Source: JAXMHN01 sp964578605
GTDB lineage: Bacteria; Verrucomicrobiota; Verrucomicrobiia; Limisphaerales; SIBE01
Assembly (NCBI GenBank): GCA_964578605.1
Contig: CAZODO010000013.1
Coordinates: 1-64,000 of the forward strand
Length of the DNA stretch: 64,000 bases
Direction of reading: 5' to 3'
Below the pieces are notes generated by a model. That model searched no databases. It was not told the origin of the DNA and saw only the letters and a list, made by a program, of their open reading frames with translations. The first letter of the stretch is position 1; each line of letters begins with the position of its first letter. This document shows, one piece after another, positions 46,527 to 55,400 of this stretch. The position numbers and the translations under genes were made by a program.

Positions 46527-47609
46527 ATGGATTTGCGACCTCATGTCGATCGATTTGCGAAGCGCTTTGCCGAAGTCGAGGCGGCGCTGAGCGATCCGAA
46601 AGCCTTCGAAAACAAGACGCGGGCGCAGGAACTGTCGCGCGAATACCACCGGCTAAAGGACTTGACCGGCCAGGGGCAGGCGTATCTCAAGGTGCTGGCC
46701 GACCTGGAGGAAAACCGCGCGCTTCTCAATGGCGAACCAACCGGATCAGACCTCGCCTTGCTGGCCGCGGAGGAAGTCCAGCGACTCGAGACGGAGGAGA
46801 AACGGTTGGCGCTCGATGTGCAGCGCGGCGTCCTCCCTCCCGATCCGGCGGACTCGCGGAACACCATTATCGAGATCCGCGCCGGGGCAGGGGGATCCGA
46901 ATCGGCCTTGTTCGCCGCGGATCTTTACCGCATGTACACGCGGTATGCGGAGGCGCAAGGCTGGAAGGTCGAGACGCTCGATTCGAGCCCGTCGGACCTG
47001 GGCGGCTTTAAGGAAGTGGTCTTTACGGTGACGGGGACCGACGTTTACAAGCGGTTGAAATACGAGAGCGGCGTCCACCGGGTCCAGCGCGTTCCGGCCA
47101 CCGAGGCGCAGGGCAGGATTCACACCAGCACCGCAACGGTGGCGGTGCTTCCCGAAGCCGAGGAGGTCGACGTCGAGATCAAGCCCGATGAGCTTGAAAT
47201 CACCGTTTGCCGCGCCTCGGGCCCGGGCGGGCAAGGCGTGAACACCACCGACTCCGCGGTGCAGATTGTCCATAAACCGACCGGCTTGATCGTTCGATGC
47301 GCCGATCAGCGTTCGCAACAGAAGAACAAAGCCCGGGCGCTCACGGTCTTGCGGTCAAGGCTGCTTGAAGCGCGCGTCGCGGAAGAGAACGCCAAGTATG
47401 CGGCGCAGCGCAAAGCCCAGGTCGGCACCGGGGAGCGCAATGAACGCATTCGCACTTACAACTTTCCGCAAAACCGGGTGACCGATCATCGCATCGAGTT
47501 GACGCTTTATAACCTGCCCGCGTTGATCGCGGGCGATCTGGATCCTATGATCGAACCCCTGATGGCGCACGAATTGGAGGAAAAGATGGCGGCGCTGAAC
47601 CTGGCATGA
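46527..47609 (+). CDS. prfA: Peptide chain release factor 1
   Basis: Terminates translation at UAA and UAG. It is 360 aa, the normal length. The stop-codon recognition tripeptide is PAT at 190-192 (RF1 type), and the catalytic GGQ is at 234-236 in SGPGGQGVNTTDSAVQ. The N-terminal helical domain and C-terminal YNFPQNRVTDHR are standard. The stop overlaps the HAD gene start by 4 bp. Confidence 0.98.
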   Translation: MDLRPHVDRFAKRFAEVEAALSDPKAFENKTRAQELSREYHRLKDLTGQGQAYLKVLADLEENRALLNGEPTGSDLALLAAEEVQRLETEEKRLALDVQRGVLPPDPADSRNTIIEIRAGAGGSESALFAADLYRMYTRYAEAQGWKVETLDSSPSDLGGFKEVVFTVTGTDVYKRLKYESGVHRVQRVPATEAQGRIHTSTATVAVLPEAEEVDVEIKPDELEITVCRASGPGGQGVNTTDSAVQIVHKPTGLIVRCADQRSQQKNKARALTVLRSRLLEARVAEENAKYAAQRKAQVGTGERNERIRTYNFPQNRVTDHRIELTLYNLPALIAGDLDPMIEPLMAHELEEKMAALNLA

Positions 47610-48241
47610 TGCGTGTGCGCGCTCTGATCTTTGACTGCGACGGAACCCTGGCAGACACCATGCCCTTCCACTGGAGGGCGTGGCAGGACATTCTCAAGCG
47701 CCATCGGCTCCAGTTGCCCGAGGCCCGCTTCTACGCCCTTGGCGGGGTGCCTTCGCGCGATATCGTCCGCATACTGTCGCGGGAACAAGGCGTGCAGGTG
47801 GATCCCCATGTTGTCGCCCGGGAGAAAGAAGCAGCCTATCTGCCTTTCATTGCCCAGGTGAAGCCGATCCGGGCCGTGGTCGACATCGTTCAGGAACATG
47901 CCGGCAAGCTTCCCATGGCCGTGGCGTCGGGCGGGAGCAGGCGGGTGATCGGGCAAGTCCTGCAACATTTAGGGATCCTCCACTTCTTCCAAGCCGTGGT
48001 CACCAACGAAGACATCGTGAATCAAAAGCCGGCGCCGGATATTTTCCTGGAAGCCGCGCGCCGCCTTGGCGTTCCTCCCGAAACCTGCCGCGCGTATGAG
48101 GATACCGACCTTGGTTTGGAAGCCATTCGGGCGGCGGGAATGGAGGCGGTGGATGTGCGAGAGTTGCTCAGAACGGCGGTTTCATTGCCGACGGAGGTTC
48201 CGTCCAGGAGAGGGGTGTATCCACAGCGCCGAGCGAGATAG
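47606..48241 (+). CDS. HAD-superfamily beta-phosphoglucomutase-like phosphatase
   Basis: 211 aa. The nucleophile motif is LIFDCDGTLADTMPFHWRAW. Motif II is VASGGSRR, motif III Lys is in QKPAPDIFLEAA, and motif IV is YEDTDLGLEA. It resembles the beta-phosphoglucomutase/YqaB branch acting on sugar phosphates. It is translationally coupled to prfA. The last 15-20 residues (TEVPSRRGVYPQRRAR) look unrelated to the family and run into the histidine-kinase remnant, so the native C-terminus may have been altered at that junction. Confidence 0.9.
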   Translation: MMRVRALIFDCDGTLADTMPFHWRAWQDILKRHRLQLPEARFYALGGVPSRDIVRILSREQGVQVDPHVVAREKEAAYLPFIAQVKPIRAVVDIVQEHAGKLPMAVASGGSRRVIGQVLQHLGILHFFQAVVTNEDIVNQKPAPDIFLEAARRLGVPPETCRAYEDTDLGLEAIRAAGMEAVDVRELLRTAVSLPTEVPSRRGVYPQRRAR

Positions 48242-48505
48242 ACCGGCTCGCGGCCATTGTGGAAACGGCCCATCACGCTCATTGGCGTCTCCAAGATCGC
48301 GCGCGAAATCACCGGCCGCCGGGCCGAGGAACGCAGGGCTCACGAAGATCGCGAGCACCTGAGCATTCTGCTGACGCACTCCAACGCCAAGCCAAGCGTC
48401 CGCATTTGGACCACCCCGCAGCACGACGGGAAGGTTCGCTTGAGCGTGCGCGACAACGGCATTGGCATCGGTCCGTCGGACCAGGAGCGGATCTGGGGGA
48501 TTTAA
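48219..48505 (+). pseudogene. Decayed PAS / histidine-kinase remnant
   Basis: Pieces of a sensor kinase remain in two frames. One frame (from about 48219) reads SEIDRLAAIVE, the usual start of a PAS domain. A second frame (from 48257) reads GVSKIAREITGRRAEE, the PAS end, then VRLSVRDNGIGIGPSDQERI, the G1 box of a HATPase domain. It stops at 48505 right after. The PAS core, the His phosphoacceptor helix, the N box and the G2 box are missing, so it is non-functional. Confidence 0.78.
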
Positions 48506-48552
48506 TTCGGGGGGTACCCTGCCTCAACCGCTGGGAGCGGTGTCCGGGCTGG

Positions 48553-49353
48553 TTAGAAGTCTGTAATTGGTTCTTCCAAGGCCAATTCCTTGATCCAGGC
48601 ATTCCGATAGCGCACATCGTGTCCTTCGGCCTGGAGTTTCAGCCCGCCGGGTTGGTCGGTAATCCCTTTTCCACCGTCATTCCCGCCATCCATCCCGGAG
48701 TTGGGGCCGCCCCAAACCTGGGTAATGGGGTGGTTGACATGGGCTTTGACGCCGTTGAAGAACATCGTGACCCTGGCGTTATCCACGCGCTTGCCGTCCT
48801 TGAAACGTGCGGCCCGGAAGACGATATCGTAGGCATTCCATTTACCCACGCCCTTGTAAGCATGATAGGGCGACTCGGCCTCGTTGATGACCGCGCCCAT
48901 CCCGTGCTTCGTCTTGTCGCCATCGAGAACTTGGATCTCGTAACGGTTCTGCAGGTAAACGCCGCTATTGCCGCCCGGCTTCATCACCAGGAATTCGATA
49001 TGGAGGCGAAAATCGCGGTAAGCTCTCTTGGTCACGATGTCCGCGGCGCCATACTTTCCGCCTTCGGCGGCGGGATCGTAAGTCGAGAGCACCATGCCTT
49101 CATCGACGGGGTCTTCGACCATCCGCCACTTGATCGGCAGCGCGGAGGCGAAGGCAGGGCCTTCCCAGTAAGTCCACTTCTCGTCGAGGGTCTTGCGGGA
49201 TCCATCCAGCAGGACATCTGCCCCGGGAACGGGCTTTGCGCCAACGCCGACATCACCGTAGGCGGTGGCGGTGGCGGCAGCCGCACCGTTCCATGGCGTC
49301 ACCGTCATGCCGAGGAGGAGGGGCAACAAGGAGAGGCTCATTCGGATTCTCAT
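48553..49353 (-). CDS. Secreted DUF1080 protein (3-keto-disaccharide hydrolase-type)
   Basis: A 266-aa jelly-roll protein with a signal peptide. The ATG at 49353 is chosen because MRIRMSLSLLPLLLG begins the hydrophobic core; ATGs at 49365 and 49341 are alternatives. DUF1080 signatures are FRLHIEFLVMKPGGNSGVYLQ, YEIQVLDGDKTKHGMGAV, KGVGKWNAYDIVFRAARF and PGGLKLQAEGHDVRYRNAWI. It likely acts on glycosides outside the membrane. Transcribed leftward, downstream of the RRM gene's terminator. Confidence 0.92.
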   Translation of the reverse strand: MRIRMSLSLLPLLLGMTVTPWNGAAAATATAYGDVGVGAKPVPGADVLLDGSRKTLDEKWTYWEGPAFASALPIKWRMVEDPVDEGMVLSTYDPAAEGGKYGAADIVTKRAYRDFRLHIEFLVMKPGGNSGVYLQNRYEIQVLDGDKTKHGMGAVINEAESPYHAYKGVGKWNAYDIVFRAARFKDGKRVDNARVTMFFNGVKAHVNHPITQVWGGPNSGMDGGNDGGKGITDQPGGLKLQAEGHDVRYRNAWIKELALEEPITDF

Positions 49354-49413
49354 GCGCCGGAGCATAGAGACGCCAAGGACCCGTGGCAATTCGTTCATCT
49401 GCCTGAGTCGATC

Positions 49414-49444
49414 AAAAAAAGAGGCCCGGGTTAACCCCGGGCCT
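49414..49444 (-). terminator. Rho-independent terminator of the RRM gene
   Basis: On the minus strand a perfect 9-bp stem (AGGCCCGGG / CCCGGGCCT, loop 5 nt) is followed by C then seven U residues. It lies 30 bp past the RRM stop and isolates it from the DUF1080 gene. Confidence 0.88.
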
Positions 49445-49474
49445 GTCGATTAGATTAAAACACTGTAAAAGCGC

Positions 49475-49813
49475 TTAATACCGGTCTCGGCCACCGCCGA
49501 AGCTCCGGCGGCCATTGCCGCCACCGCCACCGCCACCGCCGCCACCTGATCGCGCCGGGCGATCTTCGCGCGGCCGAGCGATATTCACCGTAACGGCACG
49601 CCCACCGATGCTCGCCCCATTAAGGGCTTGAATCGCCTTCTGGGCTTCTTCCGGCGTGGACATTGTGACAAACCCAAACCCGCGAGGGCGCCCGCTCATA
49701 CGATCCACCATGAGGTTAGCTTCCAGCACGGTCCCGTGGGCCGCGAAAGCGTCCTGCAGATCGTTTTCAGTTGTGTTGAAGGAAAGGTTTCCTACAAACA
49801 GTTTATTTTCCAT
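49475..49813 (-). CDS. RRM-type RNA-binding protein with glycine-rich tail
   Basis: A 112-aa single RNA-recognition-motif protein. RNP2 is KLFVGNLSF at the N-terminus; RNP1 is RGFGFVTM near residue 44. The tail is glycine-rich (a run of ten Gly, then RRSFGGGRDRY), like cyanobacterial and plant cold-responsive glycine-rich RNA-binding proteins. The ATG at 49813 directly precedes RNP2; the upstream frame is not protein-like. About 190 bp of leader before it may be a long 5' untranslated region. Confidence 0.95.
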   Translation of the reverse strand: MENKLFVGNLSFNTTENDLQDAFAAHGTVLEANLMVDRMSGRPRGFGFVTMSTPEEAQKAIQALNGASIGGRAVTVNIARPREDRPARSGGGGGGGGGGNGRRSFGGGRDRY

Positions 49814-50039
49814 GTGATGATTAACTGTCCCCAGATGCACTAGATTTTCCTTAAGCTGTTCCCGACTGCCGGGTTTCAAATCATCACTGAACGGAGGGTT
49901 CAACTGAAGATTTACCACGCCTCGAAAACTAATGTTATCCAAAAGACGAGGGCAAGTTACTCGATCCCGAATCAATAGCAAGTGCCAAATTTAGGGCCCC
50001 GTTTCAATCCGGGCCTGGTTTTCAGCCAGCGAATCCCCT

Positions 50040-51980
50040 TCAACCGCCGTTCTGCGCCAGGAACTCCTTGCTCTTCACGGTCAGCCCATGCGCGAGCGCG
50101 GCCTCGAGGCCGATCCCCTGTTCGGCCGCGTACTTGCGCACCTCGTCCGTGATCTTCATCGAGCAGAATTGGGGGCCGCACATGGAACAGAAATGGGCGG
50201 TCTTGGCGCCTTCCTGGGGAAGAGTCTCGTCATGGAACGCGCGTGCCGTTACGGGATCGAGGCTCAGGTTGAACTGGTCTTCCCAGCGAAACTCGAAGCG
50301 CGCTTTGCTCAGGGCGTTATCACGGAATTGGGCGCCAGGATGCCCTTTGGCGAGGTCGGCCGCGTGCGCGGCAATTTTGTAGGCGATCACACCGTCCTTG
50401 ACGTCCTTCTTGTTCGGAAGGCCAAGATGCTCTTTGGGCGTGACGTAGCAGAGCAGAGCGCATCCATACCAGCCGATCAGAGCGGCGCCAATCCCGCTGG
50501 TAATATGGTCATACCCCGGGGCGATATCGGTCGTGAGCGGACCCAGGGTATAGAACGGCGCTTCGTGACACCCTTCAAGCTGCCGGGCCATGTTTTCCTC
50601 GATCATATGCAAGGGGATATGGCCAGGACCTTCGTTCATCACTTGCACGCCGTGGCTCCAGGCGCGCTCGGTCAGATCCCCCTGCACCTGGAGTTCAGCG
50701 AATTGCGCTTCGTCATTCGCGTCGGCAATCGATCCGGGCCGCAGACCATCCCCGATACTGAAGCTCACGTCGTAAGCGGCCATGATCTCGCAAATGTCGT
50801 CCCAATGCGTGTAAAGGAAGTTCTCCTGGTGGTGCGCGAGGCACCATTTGGCCAGGATACTTCCGCCACGGCTGACGATCCCGGTCCTGCGGCGCGCCGT
50901 CAGGGGGATGAACCGGAGGAGGACCCCGGCGTGAATGGTGAAGTAATCGACCCCTTGCTCCGCTTGTTCAAGGAGAGTATCGCGGAAGATTTCCCAGGTG
51001 AGCGCTTCGGCTTTGCCGCCGACCTTCTCCAGGGCCTGGTAGATCGGCACAGTCCCGATGGGCACCGGCGAGTTGCGGAGGATCCACTCGCGGGTTTGGT
51101 GGATGTTTTTGCCTGTCGAAAGATCCATCACGGTATCGGCGCCCCATTGGGTGGCCCAACGCATCTTCTCGACTTCCTCTTCGATACTCGAGGCAATGGC
51201 GCTGTTGCCGATATTGGCATTGATCTTCACCAGGAAACTGCGGCCAATAATCATCGGTTCCAGCTCCGGATGATTGATGTTGGCCGGGATAATCGCGCGT
51301 CCCGCCGCGACTTCGTCCCGGACGAACTCCGGCGTGATCGCCGCCGGCATCCGCTGCGGAAAACGCCGGCAGACCGAGGGTGAATAAGGATGGCCGGGAG
51401 GCAATTGCGCGGAGCCCGGGTGCTGGGCGCGCAACTCATCGCTTCCGCCTGGTTGCGATGCTGCAAGTTCAAGTCCCTGGTTTTCGCGGATGGCAACAAA
51501 CTCCATTTCGGGTGTAATGATCCCCTGCCGGGCATGCCAGAGCTGAGTGACGGGATGCCCCCCGCTCGCCCGGAGCGGACGCCTTAGCCGAGCCCTCAAG
51601 GCGAGCGCCGCGGGGTTGCCTTGGGATGCCTGGCGATGCTTCTCGGAGAGAAAGCCGTCATCCACAGGCTGAACCGGTCGTCCTTCGTACTCGCTGACGC
51701 CGCCGCGCGCGAGGATCCAATCCCGTCGCAGCAAAGGCAAGCCGTCGGTGAGATCGCCATGGAACGTGGGATCGCCCCAAGGCCCGCTGGTGTCGTAGAC
51801 GCGAACTGGCGCGTTCGGTTCGAGGTGGCCGTCGCGGTGTTGCGTCGGGCTGAGCGCGATCTCACGCATGGGCACCCGCATCTCCGGATGCATGACGCCG
51901 GTTGCGTAAACGCGGCGTGAGTTAGGCAGCGGATCCCTGCTATGGACATCGAAAGGTTCCTGAGTTGCACTCATAGTCAT
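50040..51980 (-). CDS. thiC: Phosphomethylpyrimidine synthase ThiC
   Basis: Radical SAM enzyme that turns aminoimidazole ribotide into HMP-phosphate for thiamine. It is 646 aa (E. coli 631). The C-terminal cluster motif is CSMCGPQFC. Core motifs include ANINHPELEPMIIGR, GADTVMDLSTGKNIHQTREWI, MNEGPGHIPLHMI and GYDHITSGIGAALIGWYG. The start is ATG at 51980 or 51974. A TPP riboswitch lies 61 bp upstream of the start. No other thi gene is in the window. Confidence 0.98.
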   Translation of the reverse strand: MTMSATQEPFDVHSRDPLPNSRRVYATGVMHPEMRVPMREIALSPTQHRDGHLEPNAPVRVYDTSGPWGDPTFHGDLTDGLPLLRRDWILARGGVSEYEGRPVQPVDDGFLSEKHRQASQGNPAALALRARLRRPLRASGGHPVTQLWHARQGIITPEMEFVAIRENQGLELAASQPGGSDELRAQHPGSAQLPPGHPYSPSVCRRFPQRMPAAITPEFVRDEVAAGRAIIPANINHPELEPMIIGRSFLVKINANIGNSAIASSIEEEVEKMRWATQWGADTVMDLSTGKNIHQTREWILRNSPVPIGTVPIYQALEKVGGKAEALTWEIFRDTLLEQAEQGVDYFTIHAGVLLRFIPLTARRRTGIVSRGGSILAKWCLAHHQENFLYTHWDDICEIMAAYDVSFSIGDGLRPGSIADANDEAQFAELQVQGDLTERAWSHGVQVMNEGPGHIPLHMIEENMARQLEGCHEAPFYTLGPLTTDIAPGYDHITSGIGAALIGWYGCALLCYVTPKEHLGLPNKKDVKDGVIAYKIAAHAADLAKGHPGAQFRDNALSKARFEFRWEDQFNLSLDPVTARAFHDETLPQEGAKTAHFCSMCGPQFCSMKITDEVRKYAAEQGIGLEAALAHGLTVKSKEFLAQNGG

Positions 51981-52040
51981 CGGAAAACAGGAAGCTCGTC
52001 AGACGAGGCTCGGCCGACGGTCAGCGGCAAACAAAAGGGC

Positions 52041-52128
52041 GGTTCCCTTCGCCAGCATTATCTGGATCAGGTTCAATGGGTCTTCCACGCTCCCGCGCGG
52101 AACTCTCAGCCTCGGATTGCCCAAACGA
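52041..52128 (-). promoter_or_regulatory. TPP riboswitch (THI element) controlling thiC
   Basis: The minus strand carries the THI-box core: CTGAGAG near 52110, then ACCCATTGAACCTGATC, then a TAATGCTGGCGAAGGGAA segment close to the consensus. The 5' strand of the usual GGGGTGC helix is diverged (GGGCAATCCGAGG). It probably represses thiC when thiamine pyrophosphate is bound. Confidence 0.93.
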
Positions 52129-52464
52129 GCAAGTGGTCGGCTCCCCGTTTCAAAGTATTGGTAGCGCCGAGGGAGTGGACGGTCAAGCCGGGGCGATGCT
52201 TGAAGCTGGGGTCTGGGCCTTCTCCCCGAAGCCGAAGGTTGGCCGCATTTTGGAGATGTCCGAAGCGGCTTCCACAATTGTGGAAGGTCCGCATATGTCT
52301 GATTGCCAGAGTCTTATGACGCGATCTAGCTGTGCATGGGGTGCACTAGCTAACTTGAAGGGCCAGGTTCGACACCGTCCTCCGCCGGTTCACCGATGGG
52401 CCTAACCCAGTAAAAAGGCCGGGCTTGCGCCCGGCCTTGTGCACAATCTACTGGACTCGCGACT
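52129..52464. other. 336-bp region upstream of the thiC riboswitch
   Basis: No gene recognised. It includes an 18-bp palindrome CTTCCACAATTGTGGAAG (52269-52286) and the terminator of the large secreted protein (52411-52438). The thiC promoter should lie in the left part. Confidence 0.55.
52411..52438 (-). terminator. Rho-independent terminator of the 1328-aa protein gene
   Basis: On the minus strand, AAGGCCGGGC and GCCCGGCCTT form a perfect 10-bp stem with a 4-nt loop, running into a short U-run (TTTTTA on DNA). It lies 27 bp after the stop at 52465. Confidence 0.85.
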
Positions 52465-55400
52465 CTACTTAACCCGGTAGAACTTCGCCGTGCCAGTGGT
52501 GGTCACCGCGTAGGGGCTGGTGGCACCGGCTACCGGTGTCCACGGTCCGAGCACGGAGTCGGCGGACTCGAGTATTCCAGTGTAGGTGATGGTCGCACCG
52601 GAGGCAGTCCGAGCGATCTTCGCCGAAACCGTGGGCGGTGGCCCGACTTCTTCGGTGGCCGGGGTAACCAACTGGATGGCGTTGATGGGCGCGCGCGGAG
52701 TGTCGCTACCGCCAAGGCCGTTGGCTGTCGTTGCTTCGACAATAATCCCGGTCGCCGTCAGGTTCCGGAACACAATGTGCGTCCCGGCCGCCGGATTCGC
52801 TTTATCCGTGCTGATGGGCGTTTCCTGATACGTGCTCGGGTTGGTCAGGGACGTGCCAAAGACGTAATCTTTGAGCACGGCCTTGCTGGTCGCGTCGAGG
52901 ACGCGGTAACCGCCGGACCGCCCGCCTGCCACGCCACCCAACGTATAAACGTAGACGTCATACCCAGCGGCTGCGACGCCCGCGGGCAAGCCCTTGATGG
53001 TCACGGTTGTGGTGGTGGCATTACCCGTATCCAAGTACCCGGTAAGCAAGGTTCGGTCGGCGCCGGTGAACGGGTTGTTCTCTTCGCCAACTCCGGTCGA
53101 TGACCACAGCCCGTTCGAGGCCCATTCCACCGCGATCGGTGCCTCCTGGCTGACGCCATTGGCATTGACCACGACTTTGGCGACCGAGCCGTTTGCGTCC
53201 GGGAGGTTGTTCCAGAGTGGTTGGGCGACGCCTGGGACCCCCGCAATATCGGTCGCGGCCAGAGAGCCGCCGGCCTGGCTCGATCCGAAGTTAAGACCCA
53301 CGCTGAGCGGCGGGAACGTATCGCTGTAGTCGCGCATCTTGGCGACGAAGGTCCCTCGGGATGCTTCCTCGGTGATGTTGCCGTTTTCCGGCGAGTATTC
53401 CGGCCCCACGTAGAGCTTGGCCGGCATTGGCTCGTCAAACGTGGTGGTTCCAAGTTGCGTCCAGTTCACACCATCGTCGCTGCGGAAGATGGTGAACAGG
53501 TCGCCCTTGCGTTGCATGCGGACCCAGGCATCGGGATATTGAGGAACGACTCCGGTGCTGCCACCCGCTGAGGTGGTCGCGGCTCCGGCCGCGAGGCGCC
53601 GGTTGCCTTCCCACGCGGCGTTTCCGCCCGTGCCAGGTCCCGTGAGGGTCGGTCCCACCGGATTGACGTGCACCTTCTGGTACCGTCCGGCGGCTCCGCC
53701 TTCCTGGGCGGCGCGGTCGACGCCGAAGTTGGTCACGTCGCGGGCGATGAGGCCGGCGCGCGCCCATTGGCTGGAAGCGTCCTGGTACTCAACGCGAAGC
53801 TTCTTGTCGAAGTCGCCGGTGATTTCCTCGTAAACGAAGGTCGCTTCGTCGTAAGTCCCCCATTCGGCGATGCCATCCGAGTAGATATCGAACCCGTTCT
53901 CGCCGACGGCGAGGACGGCGTTGCCGGTGCCGATTTCCGAAGCGCCCACCACGCCCCATTTCATGGGCGCGATGGTGAATTCTTCTTCGGTGGTGGCGAG
54001 TTTGTTGCCGAACAGGTCGAGCACGTTCTGCACGGTGACTTTGTAGCTGTTGCCTGCCGTCAACCCTGAGGTGGTCAGGACGACGCCGGGCGATCCTGCG
54101 TAGAACTTGATGGCGCTAATCGTGCCGCTGCTCAGCTTGTAGTTGGCGATGTTCCCAGCGGACGCCGCCTCGACCTTCTCATCGAACGTCACGGCAACGT
54201 CATAAGTGCTGCCCGTTTGGCTGGCGATGGCTCCCACGCCCGCCACCTGGGGCGGCGTGATGTCCTGCACGACCGTCAGGGTGACTTCCGAGCTGGTCGC
54301 CGAGACCGTTGGGACGCGGGCGATGACCCGGAACTTGGTGCCGTTATCGGCAATCTTCAGAGCCGGGGTTGTGTAACTGGCTCCGGTCGCGCCGGCGATA
54401 TCCACGAAGGTGGAACTGCCCGGAGCGGCTTTCTGCCATTGGTAAGTCACCGTGTCGGTATAGAGGGATGTCCCTGTTGCGTTCGCGGTGAACGTGGCCG
54501 TGCGGTCCACATCCGACGTGGCGTTCGCGGGCTGAGTGACGAACTCCACGCTCGCGCCATTCGGGTTGAGGTAAGAGCCGATCGCGGAGCCCTTCAAGAA
54601 CATGCCCGCGGCACTTTGCGCGGGATCGGTTTCACCCGCTTTGATAAAGGTGGCATCGGATCCGTCGCCGCCGCTGCCTTCGTCCTGCAGGATTTCGATG
54701 AAGTACCGCTTGCCGGCTTGCAGCGTGATGACGTTCGGGGTGGGCCACTCACTATTGAAGAACGTGTCCGAACGCTTGTCTTCGAGGGCGCTGCCGCCGC
54801 CGATCGTCTGCCATTGATACTGGTTGCTCCAGCCGCTTTCCTGGGCGATAAGCTTCTTGTTGGCGGGCTTGTCGTCCGTGCTCAGATAGAGGTTGCTCTG
54901 ATCGTCGGAGGCCAGGAAGAAGACATAATCGCCATTGCTTGGCGGGATGAAGTATCCGCTCACCCTGGATGCGTAATTATCGGCCGCACCCCACGGACCG
55001 CCGAACTGGGCCACGGACGTGCTGATATCCGGAGGACGAATGGTCCCTTCCAGGATCGCGGTCGCAAAGTCCGCGAGAGCGCCAGGGTCGCCATTGGCAT
55101 TGTCCCAACGTTCGTAGGTGGCAAAGCCGGGTTCGAAGACCACCGACTTGAAGGCAACCTTTGTATCCGTGGCGATGGTGTTGGCCGGGTTGGCCGTGTC
55201 TTTCACCCCATTGATCGTGAGGGTGTAATCGGCGCCTTCGCCCATCTTGCTGGTGGTCACCTGGACCGTCGTGGGGCTAACGCGGGCTACCGAACTGACG
55301 GTGATGCCCTGGTCCATCTTGTAGTTGCCCGCGGTCAGCGCGGTGTCGGCCACGGGTTCCGAGAACTCGATCCTCATTCCTGTGAACGAGAAATCCGGAA

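Noticed and set aside
49993..50016. Terminator after thiC
   Set aside because: Only a 6-bp imperfect GGGCCC/GGGCCT pairing without a U-tract; too weak to list.
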